Source of the DNA: Peptococcaceae bacterium BRH_c4a
GTDB taxonomy: Bacteria; Bacillota; Desulfotomaculia; Desulfotomaculales; Desulfocucumaceae
DNA length: 64,000 nucleotides
Assembly: GCA_000961585.1 (NCBI GenBank)
Contig: LADN01000069.1
Span: 27,416-91,415 of the forward strand
Direction: 5' to 3'
Every line of letters begins with the position of its first letter. The first letter of the stretch is position 1. The notes under the pieces were generated by a model. That model did not search any database. It saw nothing but the letters and a program-made list of their open reading frames with translations, and had not been told where the DNA came from. The position numbers were made by a program, and so were the translations under genes. This document shows, piece after piece, positions 25,649 to 34,041 of the stretch.

Positions 25649-26853
25649 TGGTGCCCGATGTTGTATTAAACACCGGCCTCGCCTTCATCTTCATCAGCGC
25701 CGCAACCATTTTAGCCGCCCGCATAAATTTCTCCTCAATACCTTTTCTTATCTTTCTGGGCATGATGGTGGGTCCCCATGGCCCCGACCTTGAAATATTT
25801 TCATTGAAAATAATTTCCGATACCGAGTCCTTGGAACTTCTCTCCAGGCTGGGTGTTTTACTGATGCTATTCTACCTGGGACTGGAGTTTTCAGCCGGAA
25901 AACTTGCCCAGTCGGGAAAAAGCCTGTTCAAAAGCGGTATGGCGTATGTCGCGCTGAATTTTGCCAGGGGTCTGGGCTTTGGTTGGATATTTTTCGATTC
26001 ATGGGCTGAGGCAATGGTGGTGGCGGGAATAACCGGTGTTTCCAGCAGCGCCATAATCACCAAGCTGCTGGTTGACCTGAAAAGGACGGCCAATCCGGAA
26101 ACCGAGCTTATACTGGGCATAATGGTTTTTGAGGATGTGTTTATCGCGGCCTATCTTTCTGTGCTGTCTGGAATTATGGCTGTGGGCAGCTTGAACATCT
26201 TGAATACCGTTGTTAACGTCCTGTTAATATTTGCATTGATAATATCCACAATTACCTTTGGCCGCCATATGGGCAGGGTATTGGAGGAAAGACTAAAATT
26301 CAGGAATGCTGAAACCTTCGTGGTGGCCATATTTACAATGCTGTTGATGGCCGGGGTGTTTACTGAGAGGCTTCACGTGGCCGAGGCCATAGGGGCGCTG
26401 CTGCTGGGGCTGGTACTGGCCGAAACGACTCATAATAACAGGATAATACAGATGATCATCCCCTTGAGGGATTTGTTCGGGGCCATGTTTTTCTTCTCCT
26501 TCGGCATGGCTATAAACTGCAGATCCTTCAGTGAAGTGGCGCTGGTGGCGGCCGCTGCCGTTATAATGACCATTTTGGGAAATATCGCCGCCGGTTATAT
26601 AGCTTCCGGGTTATCCGGCTATAAAAAGAGAAGGGCTGCCAATGTGGCCTTCACCATTATGGCCAGAGGAGAGTTTTCCATAATTATAGCCAGCTTTGCA
26701 GTTTCAGGCGGGCTGGACGCCAATCTCTCCGCCTTTGCGGCCCTTTATGTGGTCACACTGGCCTTTATCAGCCCGTTTCTGGCAAAGAATACAAAATTTT
26801 TTCATGATACCTTTGAAAAGGCCGGGAATTATTTAAAGCTTCCCGGCGGATGA
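25648..26853 (+). CDS. khtU: KhtU-like CPA2 cation:proton antiporter
   Basis: 401-residue integral membrane protein of the CPA2 (KefB/GerN) family with about 12 hydrophobic segments. The discontinuous-helix signature GITGVSSSAIITKLLVDL near residue 130 and the conserved Asp in MVFEDVFIA near 158 are present. There is no C-terminal TrkA-N domain; that role is taken by the separate khtT just upstream. It probably exports K+ (or NH4+/Na+) in exchange for protons. A terminator follows at once. Confidence 0.9.
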   Translation: MVPDVVLNTGLAFIFISAATILAARINFSSIPFLIFLGMMVGPHGPDLEIFSLKIISDTESLELLSRLGVLLMLFYLGLEFSAGKLAQSGKSLFKSGMAYVALNFARGLGFGWIFFDSWAEAMVVAGITGVSSSAIITKLLVDLKRTANPETELILGIMVFEDVFIAAYLSVLSGIMAVGSLNILNTVVNVLLIFALIISTITFGRHMGRVLEERLKFRNAETFVVAIFTMLLMAGVFTERLHVAEAIGALLLGLVLAETTHNNRIIQMIIPLRDLFGAMFFFSFGMAINCRSFSEVALVAAAAVIMTILGNIAAGYIASGLSGYKKRRAANVAFTIMARGEFSIIIASFAVSGGLDANLSAFAALYVVTLAFISPFLAKNTKFFHDTFEKAGNYLKLPGG

Positions 26854-26891
26854 GGCCCCAAAGAACCTTAAACCGACAGGGGGCTTTTTTT
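26854..26891 (+). terminator. Rho-independent terminator after khtU
   Basis: GCCCC pairs with GGGGGC, followed by seven T. It starts within 5 nt of the khtU stop. Confidence 0.75.
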
Positions 26892-26922
26892 AAAATCTGG
26901 TCTTATCATAGGAGGTATTTCA

Positions 26923-26958
26923 ATGGCTGTGTCGAAAATTTTCCTGACCAGTTTTTAA
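26923..26958 (+). CDS. Possible 11-codon leader peptide upstream of yerC
   Basis: ATG at 26923 has an excellent AGGAGG at 26910-26915 and encodes MAVSKIFLTSF before TAA. It contains no His codons, so a classical his attenuator is unlikely. It may be a real micro-ORF or a stranded ribosome-binding site. Evidence is the strong site only. Confidence 0.25.
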   Translation: MAVSKIFLTSF

Positions 26959-27006
26959 CATGTTAATAAGGGAAATAATAAAAAAAATAAACCAGGAGGC
27001 ATTTAT

Positions 27007-27312
27007 ATGGAGTATAAGGGGAAACTTAGGGACCACCCTCTGGACAGGCTGTTCGAGGCCGTTCTGACCCTGGAGAATACAGATGAGTGCTACAGTTTTT
27101 TTGAGGATCTATGCACCGTGGCAGAAATAAAATCAATGGCCCAGCGCTTCGAGGTTGCCAAGATGTTGGACGAGGGCAACAGAACCTACGGTGAAATAAT
27201 GACCGGCACCGGAGCAAGCACGGCCACCATAAGCCGGGTTAAAAAGGCGCTGAATTACGGGGCGGATGGCTATAAGCTGGTGCTGGAAAGGATAAAGAAC
27301 ACTGAAGGATAG
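27007..27312 (+). CDS. yerC: YerC/TrpR-like transcriptional regulator
   Basis: 101-residue helical DNA-binding protein of the YerC/YecD branch of the TrpR superfamily. The HTH reads FEVAKMLDEGNRTYGEIMTG then ASTATISRVKKALNYG, about residues 48-85. It stands 70 nt upstream of hisD in the same direction. In many Firmicutes this family lies beside histidine genes and has been proposed as their repressor, so control of this his cluster is likely. AGGAGGC precedes the ATG at 27007. Confidence 0.85.
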   Translation: MEYKGKLRDHPLDRLFEAVLTLENTDECYSFFEDLCTVAEIKSMAQRFEVAKMLDEGNRTYGEIMTGTGASTATISRVKKALNYGADGYKLVLERIKNTEG

Positions 27313-27334
27313 GCAAAATTATATTGACTGCAGG

Positions 27335-27378
27335 CAGGAAATATATTAACATATTAATATATTAACGCTTTAACTGGG
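27335..27378 (+). repeat. Degenerate 8-nt A/T-rich array before hisD
   Basis: Units TATTAACA, TATTAATA, TATTAACG, CTTTAACT follow each other in register. The same 8-nt phase is used by the octad arrays in the leaders of giant-hairpin copies A, D and F, but no other part of that repeat is present here. It spans the region where the hisD ribosome-binding site would be expected. Confidence 0.6.
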
Positions 27379-27382
27379 TGAA

Positions 27383-28912
27383 ATGTTGAAAATGGGGTTG
27401 GAAAGTGTGATCAGGGTACTGGAGGCACAAGAGGCCCGGGTTTTATTTTGTAAGAGGTCCGGTGAAAGGGATAGGGAACTGGAGGACCTTGTATCGGGTA
27501 TAATTGATTCGGTTAGGGCCGAAGGTGATTCGGCCCTCTGTAGTCTAAGCGGTAGTTTGGACGGATACCCCCTTGCGGAGGAACAAATAAGGGTTGCAGA
27601 TGAGGAAATAGAGCAGGCCGTGAAAGCGGTGGATCCGGAGTTTATGCGGGCGCTAAGGGAAGCCCGGGATAATATCCGGGTCTATCATGAAAAGCAGGCG
27701 GCCAGGTCGTGGTTTGACTGCGGCAGGGAAGGTGTGGTGCTGGGGCAATTAGTCAGGCCCCTGGAAAGGGTGGGAATCTACGTTCCCGGAGGAAAGGCCA
27801 GCTATCCCTCCTCTGTATTGATGAACGCCATACCGGCCAGGGTGGCCGGAGTACCGGAAATCGCCATGGTTACTCCCCCGGGCAGAGATGGCGCTGTTAG
27901 CATATATACCCTGGCTGCGGCAGCCGAGGCCGGTGTTACCGAGGTATACAGGATTGGTGGAGCCCAGGCGGTTGCGGCGTTGGCATACGGCACTAAAATC
28001 ATCAGGCGGGTGGATAAGATAGCCGGACCTGGAAACAGGTACGTTACCATGGCCAAGAGGCTGGTGTTCGGCGCTGTGGATATTGACATGCTGGCGGGAC
28101 CCAGCGAGATACTGGTGGTGGCTGATGATTCCGCCAATCCGGCCTATGTGGCGGCAGACATGCTCTCTCAGGCCGAGCACGACCAAATGGCGGCCGTGCT
28201 GCTAATCACTCCGGAGAGGGATCTGGCCCGCTCTGTGGTCTCCGAGTTGGAAAGGCAAATGGGGCTTCTGGGAAGGCAGGCGATCGCCTCCAGGTCGGTT
28301 TCCGACTATGGCGCCATTGTTATAACCGGCAGTATCGAGGAGGCCGTTGATCTGGCCAATACTTTTGCTCCGGAACACCTGGAGCTGGCGGTGAGGGATC
28401 CCTTCAGCCTGTTGGGCCGTGTCAGGGCTGCCGGGGCGGTTTTCCTGGGACACTATACTCCTGAGCCCGTGGGAGATTATCTGGCTGGACCCAGTCATGT
28501 ACTTCCCACAGGCGGTACCGCAAGGTTCTTCTCTCCTCTGGGTGTGGATCAGTTTATCAGGCGGACCAGCGTTATATCATACAGCCGGAAGGCCCTGGAA
28601 AGGGAGTCCGGGAGTATAATCAAACTGGCCACAGCCGAGGGGCTGGATGCCCATGCCAGATCGGTGGAGATAAGAATGAAGCAGGAGCTGCCCAGCCTTC
28701 AGAAGAAACCGGGGTATGACGAGGGAGACGAGGTAAATATCGGCAGGTACGATGTAATACAGGAAATAGACACGGGAATCGACCGGCCCCGGAACCGGAG
28801 GGATTTACCGGCGCTGACCGGTATTCCCGGGATTACCGACAGGTTGGGCGCAGGATGGAAAGGCATTCCGGACATAAAAAAACCGGGGGGAGGTAATGGA
28901 GCCAATGGGTGA
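27383..28912 (+). CDS. hisD: Histidinol dehydrogenase with C-terminal extension
   Basis: Zn-dependent four-electron oxidation of histidinol to histidine. Typical blocks: VGIYVPGGKASYPSSVLMN (about 129-147), RIGGAQAVAALAYGT (about 192-206), KIAGPGNRYV (about 212) and the metal-ligand region LSQAEHDQMAA (about 264). 509 residues is about 80 longer than usual. The normal end (AHARSVEIRMK) is near 435, after which a basic, Gly/Pro-rich tail runs to GGNGANG. The tail overlaps the start of hisC by 17 nt. It may be a genuine extension or the result of a lost stop codon. First his structural gene here; hisG and hisZ, usually upstream, are absent. Confidence 0.93.
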   Translation: MLKMGLESVIRVLEAQEARVLFCKRSGERDRELEDLVSGIIDSVRAEGDSALCSLSGSLDGYPLAEEQIRVADEEIEQAVKAVDPEFMRALREARDNIRVYHEKQAARSWFDCGREGVVLGQLVRPLERVGIYVPGGKASYPSSVLMNAIPARVAGVPEIAMVTPPGRDGAVSIYTLAAAAEAGVTEVYRIGGAQAVAALAYGTKIIRRVDKIAGPGNRYVTMAKRLVFGAVDIDMLAGPSEILVVADDSANPAYVAADMLSQAEHDQMAAVLLITPERDLARSVVSELERQMGLLGRQAIASRSVSDYGAIVITGSIEEAVDLANTFAPEHLELAVRDPFSLLGRVRAAGAVFLGHYTPEPVGDYLAGPSHVLPTGGTARFFSPLGVDQFIRRTSVISYSRKALERESGSIIKLATAEGLDAHARSVEIRMKQELPSLQKKPGYDEGDEVNIGRYDVIQEIDTGIDRPRNRRDLPALTGIPGITDRLGAGWKGIPDIKKPGGGNGANG

Positions 28913-29984
28913 CAGTTTTGACCCCGGAAGGCTGAAAAGACAGGATTTGAATGGGATGGAGCCCTACGACGCATATTACGCGCCGGGGGTAATCAGGCTG
29001 GACGCCAATGAAAATCCCCATGATTTTCCCGCTGAGGTGAGGGAATACATGGTTTCCCGGATGGAGCCCCAGTTTTTTGGGCGTTATCCTGACTCTATGG
29101 CCAGGGAACTGGTACGCGACCTGGCCTCATTTTTTGCTGTGGGTACAGAAAACATAATGGTGGGAAACGGTTCTGACGAGCTTATACTTAATATAATGCT
29201 GGCCTTTGGGGTAGGCAGAAAGGTGCACATAGCCTCCCCAACATTCTCAATGTACGGCATTCACGCCAGGGTGGCTGGCGCCGCGCCGGTTAACGTGCAG
29301 AGGGATCAGGACTTCGAGGTTGATGTGGAGGCCATGATCAGGTCGGCCGGGGAAGAGCCTTCTGTAATAATAATATGTAATCCCAACAATCCCACCGGAA
29401 CTGTTACCAGTCCGGAAGACATAGCCGCCCTGGCCGGATCGGTCAATTCACTGGTGGTGGTGGACGAGGCCTATATAGAATTCGGCGGGCAGTCCTGTAT
29501 TCCGCTTTTGGATAAATACCCCAATCTGATGGTGCTGAGGACATTCTCCAAGGCCTTTGGGCTGGCCGGAATGAGGGTGGGCTACCTGCTGGCCTCTCCG
29601 GAAGTGGTGCGGGAGCTGATGAGAATAAAGCAGCCTTTCAATGTTAATTCATTTTCCCAGATGGCGGCCCGGGCTGTTCTGAAATTCAGGAGTCTTTTTC
29701 AGGATAGTATAGGGCGGATCATTATTGACAGGAAAAATTTGGAGCAAAATCTAAGGCAGATACCCGGAGTAAAGGTCTACCCCACTGTGGCAAATTTTCT
29801 TTTTTTCAGTACCGGGGCTCCGGCCGGTGAGGTATATCGGGGCCTTCTGGAAGAGGGAGTAATGATAAGATTTATAGGCGTCCCCGGCAGGGGGGATTAC
29901 TTAAGGGTTTCTGTGGGCACAGAAAGAGAAAACAATATTTTTATTGATAAGCTTAAGTCTGTTCTGGCTGCGCCTAAATTTTAA
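28896..29984 (+). CDS. hisC: Histidinol-phosphate aminotransferase
   Basis: PLP enzyme transferring an amino group from glutamate to imidazole-acetol phosphate. 362 residues. PLP-binding Lys is in RTFSKAFGLAGMRVGYL (about 212-228), with CNPNNPTGTV near 161 and VVDEAYIEF near 193. The start codon lies inside the hisD tail with GGGGGGAGG before it. Confidence 0.93.
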   Translation: MEPMGDSFDPGRLKRQDLNGMEPYDAYYAPGVIRLDANENPHDFPAEVREYMVSRMEPQFFGRYPDSMARELVRDLASFFAVGTENIMVGNGSDELILNIMLAFGVGRKVHIASPTFSMYGIHARVAGAAPVNVQRDQDFEVDVEAMIRSAGEEPSVIIICNPNNPTGTVTSPEDIAALAGSVNSLVVVDEAYIEFGGQSCIPLLDKYPNLMVLRTFSKAFGLAGMRVGYLLASPEVVRELMRIKQPFNVNSFSQMAARAVLKFRSLFQDSIGRIIIDRKNLEQNLRQIPGVKVYPTVANFLFFSTGAPAGEVYRGLLEEGVMIRFIGVPGRGDYLRVSVGTERENNIFIDKLKSVLAAPKF

Positions 29985-30066
29985 AATGATGCAGGAAATA
30001 ATACAATGGTGGAAAATAAAGATTGTTATATGCATATCAAGTTTGGCCATGGATGGGGTTTTGTAA

Positions 30067-30654
30067 TTGTTTGAAAGAAAGTCAATATTTGAAAGAAAAA
30101 CCGGTGAAACCGACATAAAGGCGGTCCTGGACCTGGACGGTCAGGGAAAGGTTAAATCAGCCACCGGAGTAGGCTTCTTTGACCACATGCTGGACCTCCT
30201 GGGAAGGCATGCCGGCTTCGACCTGGAACTGGATGTCAGGGGAGATCTGGAGGTGGATGCCCACCACACCATTGAGGATGTGGCCATATGCATGGGCCGG
30301 GCACTGAAGAAAAGCCTGGGGGAAAAAAGAGGCATTAACCGCTACGGGCATGTTATACTGCCCATGGATGAGGCGCTGGTGATGGTGGCCCTGGACCTGA
30401 GCGGACGCGGTTATCTCGGGCTGGATGCTTCATTTGGCGCATCCCGGGTGGGTGACATGGATACCGAGCTGGTGGAGGAGTTTCTAAGATCCTTTGCACT
30501 GAACGGGGAATTAACCCTTCACGTCAGGGTTCTGTCCGGGAGAAACACTCACCATGTTATAGAGGCCATATTCAAAGGACTGGCCAGAGCCCTGAAAATG
30601 GCCGTTACCCGCTGCGGGGGAGAGGAGGTGCCGTCCACAAAGGGTGTTTTATGA
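30067..30654 (+). CDS. hisB: Imidazoleglycerol-phosphate dehydratase
   Basis: Mn-dependent dehydration of IGP. 195 residues, monofunctional. Metal-binding repeats DAHHTIEDVAI (about 71-81) and NTHHVIEAIFKGLARALK (about 159-176) are intact. The TTG start has only a weak site. The first codons contain a small duplication (TTTGAAAGAAA twice, giving FERKSIFERK), so translation could begin at either unit. Confidence 0.93.
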   Translation: MFERKSIFERKTGETDIKAVLDLDGQGKVKSATGVGFFDHMLDLLGRHAGFDLELDVRGDLEVDAHHTIEDVAICMGRALKKSLGEKRGINRYGHVILPMDEALVMVALDLSGRGYLGLDASFGASRVGDMDTELVEEFLRSFALNGELTLHVRVLSGRNTHHVIEAIFKGLARALKMAVTRCGGEEVPSTKGVL

Positions 30655-30716
30655 AATACTGAGGGAGAGTAAAAGTTTATTTTTTTTGTTTTGTTTATAT
30701 ATGGAGGGTGCTAATT

Positions 30717-31328
30717 TTGATCGCCATCATTGATTATGGTATGGGTAACCTGCGCAGCGTTGAAAAAGGTTTTGAAAAAGTGGGGGTAAAGGCCAGGGTG
30801 GTAACCGACCCGGCCGAGGTTGACCGTGCCGAAGGGGTTGTGCTTCCGGGGGTGGGGGCCTTTGCCGAGGCCATGGAAAATTTAAAGAATACCGGCATGG
30901 ATGAGGCCGTTAAGAAAGCCATAAGGGAAGGACGCCCCTTTCTGGGTATTTGCCTGGGTCTTCAATTGCTTTTTGAGGCCAGTGAGGAGTGGGGGCACAG
31001 CCGGGGACTGGGTATTTTTCCGGGACTGGTCAGAAGGCTTCCCGAACTGCTCAAGGTGCCTCACATGGGCTGGAATCAGGTTAAATTTATGGGTGAACAC
31101 CCTATTTTGAAGGATGTGCCCGACAATTCAGCATTCTATTTTGTGCATTCCTATTATGTAGACCCTGAGCAGGACGCCATCAGGGCCGGGATTACCGATT
31201 ATGGTATGCAGTTTACATCGGCCGTGGGCTATGAAAATGTTTTTGCTATTCAGTTTCACCCGGAGAAGAGTAGTACCCTTGGTCTGCGAATACTGCGGAA
31301 TTTTGGGGGGATTGTTGAGAAATGTTAA
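30717..31328 (+). CDS. hisH: Imidazole glycerol phosphate synthase subunit HisH
   Basis: Glutaminase half of IGP synthase, feeding ammonia to HisF. Class I amidotransferase triad: Cys in LGICLGLQLLF (about residue 80), His-Glu in IQFHPEKS (about 181). I chose the TTG at 30717 because GGAGGG (30703-30708) is 8 nt before it; the GTG at 30708 overlaps that site. About 203 residues. It overlaps hisA by 7 nt. Confidence 0.93.
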   Translation: MIAIIDYGMGNLRSVEKGFEKVGVKARVVTDPAEVDRAEGVVLPGVGAFAEAMENLKNTGMDEAVKKAIREGRPFLGICLGLQLLFEASEEWGHSRGLGIFPGLVRRLPELLKVPHMGWNQVKFMGEHPILKDVPDNSAFYFVHSYYVDPEQDAIRAGITDYGMQFTSAVGYENVFAIQFHPEKSSTLGLRILRNFGGIVEKC

Positions 31329-32068
31329 TATTTCCTGCTATTGATATTCGTGAGGGACGTTGTGTGCGCCTGGTGGAAGGCCGGCCTGACATGGAGACGG
31401 TTTATTCCGATGATCCTGCCGCCATGGCCAGGCTGTGGCAGGACAAGGGCGCCCGCTGGCTGCATGTGGTGGACCTGGACGGGGCCTTCAGCGGTTCTCC
31501 CAAAAATATTGATGTAATAAAGAGAATCAGGGAGACAGTCAGTATTCCAATACAGGTGGGGGGCGGCATACGAGACCTGAAAGTAATCGAAAACCTGTTG
31601 GGAATGGGTATCAACAGGGTTATACTGGGAACAGTGGCCATAAACGACCAGGAGATGGTGGCCTCGGCCTGTGCAGAATACGGAGAGGCAGTGGTGGTGG
31701 GCATAGATGCCAGGGACGGAAAGGTGGCCATAGAGGGTTGGGGGGTCACCGCTGAAAAGGATGCCCTGGATCTGGCTGTGGAAATGAAGGGTATAGGTGT
31801 ACGGAGAATTATATACACAGACATATGGCGGGACGGAACCCTAAAAGGCCCCAACGTTGAAGCCGTCAGGGATATGGCCGGCCGGGCCGGGGTAAAGGTG
31901 ATAGCCTCCGGGGGAATAAGCACACTGGATGATCTCCGGTCCATAAAAGGACTGGAGCGCCTGGGTGTGGAGGGTGTAATCGTGGGCAAATCACTCTATG
32001 CCGGCACGGTGCTGCTGGAGGATGCCCTTGCCCTGGCTGACGTGGGACTGGAGGAAAATGTGTGCTGA
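31322..32068 (+). CDS. hisA: ProFAR isomerase HisA
   Basis: (beta-alpha)8 barrel Amadori isomerase. 248 residues. N-terminal catalytic Asp in [13 protein letters not shown] (residue 8), second Asp near [15 protein letters not shown] (about 160-175), and phosphate-binding [10 protein letters not shown] and VIASGGIST. It overlaps hisH upstream and hisF downstream by 7 nt each, so the three are tightly coupled. The YIWRDGT-like segment is HisA rather than HisF. Confidence 0.93.
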   Translation: MLIFPAIDIREGRCVRLVEGRPDMETVYSDDPAAMARLWQDKGARWLHVVDLDGAFSGSPKNIDVIKRIRETVSIPIQVGGGIRDLKVIENLLGMGINRVILGTVAINDQEMVASACAEYGEAVVVGIDARDGKVAIEGWGVTAEKDALDLAVEMKGIGVRRIIYTDIWRDGTLKGPNVEAVRDMAGRAGVKVIASGGISTLDDLRSIKGLERLGVEGVIVGKSLYAGTVLLEDALALADVGLEENVC

Positions 32069-32820
32069 CCAAAAGGATAATACCCTGCCTTGATGTTACC
32101 GGGGGCCGGGTTGTCAAGGGCACCAATTTTGTTAACCTGAGGGATGCCGGCGACCCTGTGGAGCTGGCCGCATTTTACGACCTCGAGGGGGCCGATGAGC
32201 TGGTGTTCCTGGATATAACGGCTTCTTGCGAGGGCAGGAAAACAGTTCTGGATATGGTATACCGGACGGCGGGCGAGGTTTTTATACCGTACACCGTCGG
32301 TGGCGGTATCAGCACCCTGGAGGATATCAGGCAGATGCTTTCGGCCGGGGCCGACAAAGTCTCCATCAACACGGCGGCTGTCAAAGACCCCGGACTGGTG
32401 GGCCGGGCCTCGGCCCGCTTCGGCAGTCAGTGCATAGTGGTGGCCATTGACGCCAGGAGATCGGGGCCAGACCGGTGGGAGGTTTATATCCACGGGGGCA
32501 GGACCTCCACCGGAATAGATGCCCTGGAGTGGGCCCAAAGGGTGGAATCCCTGGGCGCCGGAGAGATATTGCTGACAAGCATGGACAGGGATGGCACCAA
32601 GGATGGTTACGACCTGGAACTCACCCGCGCCATATCCGGATCGTTAAAAATTCCGGTTATTGCCTCCGGGGGAGTGGGAACCCTTGAACACATCGTTTCA
32701 GGGCTCACAGAGGGTGCGGCCGACGCCGCCCTGGCGGCTTCAATATTTCACTTCGGTGAGTACAGCATAAAAACAGTTAAAGAATACCTGAGAGACAGGG
32801 GAGTCCCCGTCAGAATTTAA
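32062..32820 (+). CDS. hisF: Imidazole glycerol phosphate synthase subunit HisF
   Basis: Cyclase half of IGP synthase, making IGP and AICAR, which re-enters the purine route encoded at 12-21 kb. 252 residues. Catalytic Asp in [17 protein letters not shown] (residue 11) and [13 protein letters not shown] (about 173-185) are present, as is the typical LVFLDITAS. The GTG start overlaps the hisA end. Confidence 0.95.
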   Translation: MLTKRIIPCLDVTGGRVVKGTNFVNLRDAGDPVELAAFYDLEGADELVFLDITASCEGRKTVLDMVYRTAGEVFIPYTVGGGISTLEDIRQMLSAGADKVSINTAAVKDPGLVGRASARFGSQCIVVAIDARRSGPDRWEVYIHGGRTSTGIDALEWAQRVESLGAGEILLTSMDRDGTKDGYDLELTRAISGSLKIPVIASGGVGTLEHIVSGLTEGAADAALAASIFHFGEYSIKTVKEYLRDRGVPVRI

Positions 32821-32871
32821 GCCGGGAATTGGTGATAGGTAGTTGGCGAGAGAATTGGGGGTTTATGGCAG

Positions 32872-33279
32872 TTGCCTTTTGATATTGACTCATTAAAATT
32901 CAACGAACAGGGGCTTATTCCGGTCATCGTCCAGGATGTGGACACCGGGTCGGTGCTGATGTTGGCCTATATGAACCGGGAGGCCCTGGAAAAGACCCTG
33001 GAGAGCCGGGAAACCTGGTTTTGGAGCAGGAGCCGGCAAAAATTCTGGCATAAAGGCGAGACATCGGGAAATACCCAGAAGGTAAAGGAAATATATTATG
33101 ACTGTGACAGGGATACCCTCCTGGTGAAGGTGACACAGCGGGGAGCCGCCTGCCACGAGGGGTATTTCAGTTGTTTTCACAACAGTATAGAATCCGATGG
33201 GCAAGTGGTCACCGTGGGTGAAAAATATTTTGACCCGGAAAAGGTGTACGGCAATACCAAAGTCATCGGAGAAAAATGA
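32872..33279 (+). CDS. hisI: Phosphoribosyl-AMP cyclohydrolase (HisI only)
   Basis: Zn/Mg-dependent opening of PR-AMP. 135 residues. Metal ligands are visible in [17 protein letters not shown] and [32 protein letters not shown] is the family's substrate block. The HisE (PR-ATP pyrophosphatase) domain often fused to it is missing, and no separate hisE follows. The TTG start is preceded by GGGGGTTTA. Confidence 0.93.
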   Translation: MPFDIDSLKFNEQGLIPVIVQDVDTGSVLMLAYMNREALEKTLESRETWFWSRSRQKFWHKGETSGNTQKVKEIYYDCDRDTLLVKVTQRGAACHEGYFSCFHNSIESDGQVVTVGEKYFDPEKVYGNTKVIGEK

Positions 33280-33366
33280 TACTATGGAATTTATGCCGGT
33301 CAAGCTGATTTATATTAATTATAGATGATGTTGCCGCTCCCAGACCGATCCCGAAGGCATGGCAAA

Positions 33367-33399
33367 CGGCTGTCAGTACGACAGAGCCGGCAGTTTTTT
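33367..33399 (+). terminator. Terminator after hisI
   Basis: CGG-CTGTC pairs with GACAG-(ag)-CCG around AGTAC and is followed by six T. It probably ends the his operon, about 90 nt past hisI. The rest of the 33280-33488 gap shows nothing I can name. Confidence 0.65.
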
Positions 33400-33488
33400 A
33401 CCGGAAACAAAAAGCTCGTCCTTTCACCCTTTCCGGCCATCGATCATATAGTATCGGTGAGCTAAAAAAGGAAAGGGGTGAAAGAAAG

Positions 33489-33965
33489 GTGAAAATCGCG
33501 GTGGAAATTTATGCTGAAAAGCCGCTGAATATCAAGGACGGAGCATACTTTAAAACTGCGCTTATGGCCATGGGCCGGATTGTGGAAGGTTCGGAGGGGA
33601 CCGACAGTTTTGGTTTTGCTTCTGTGGTCATCAGTGAAAAGCGTGTGGCGGGACTGGGAAGGGACTTTGTTTACACCCTGGCATCCTTTCCGGCCGGAAT
33701 GGGTGCAATTGAAGCAAGGCCCGGCGCATATTTAAACCTTGCAGATATTCCGGAGGACATTACCCTGGATATTGAGACAAATCTTATACTGGACCAGGGT
33801 ATACTGGCCGATGTCCTTGGGGTGCGGCTGATTGGGGCACAGGGAAAAAGCGTGGATATTCCCCTGTGCCGCCCGGATGTTCCCGTCTGGTGGCAGGGAA
33901 GGGGGAAATACACCATACCGCTTTATGGCCTCCTGCGGTCCAGAATTCTACAGGCGGTTTCTTAA
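33489..33965 (+). CDS. Conserved-looking protein of unknown function
   Basis: 158-residue soluble protein, no signal peptide or membrane segment. I do not recognise the family. It is beta-rich with alternating strands in SFGFASVVISEKRVAGLG, then ITLDIETNLILDQGILADVLGVRLIG, and a conserved-looking tail with VPVWWQGRGKYTIPLYGLL. The GTG start is preceded by GGAAAGGGGTG. It lies alone between the his terminator and a bidirectional terminator, so it is probably monocistronic. Confidence 0.65.
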   Translation: MKIAVEIYAEKPLNIKDGAYFKTALMAMGRIVEGSEGTDSFGFASVVISEKRVAGLGRDFVYTLASFPAGMGAIEARPGAYLNLADIPEDITLDIETNLILDQGILADVLGVRLIGAQGKSVDIPLCRPDVPVWWQGRGKYTIPLYGLLRSRILQAVS

Positions 33966-33980
33966 TTAAAGAAAAGATAA

Positions 33981-34020
33981 AGCAGAAAGCACGGTTCGGT
34001 GAGACCGTGCTTTCTGCTTT
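33981..34020. terminator. Bidirectional terminator
   Basis: AGCAGAAAGCACGGT pairs perfectly with ACCGTGCTTTCTGCT around an 8-nt loop, with A-rich and T-rich flanks on the two sides. It lies between convergent genes (the unknown gene at 33.5 kb and the transporter at 34.0 kb) and can serve both. Confidence 0.85.
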
Positions 34021-34041
34021 CGGTTACTGCGGGAGTCCTGA

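Noticed and set aside
33300..33400. c-di-GMP or other riboswitch after hisI
   Set aside because: A GGCAAAC block is present, but the rest of the GEMM consensus is missing; the structure is better explained as a terminator.
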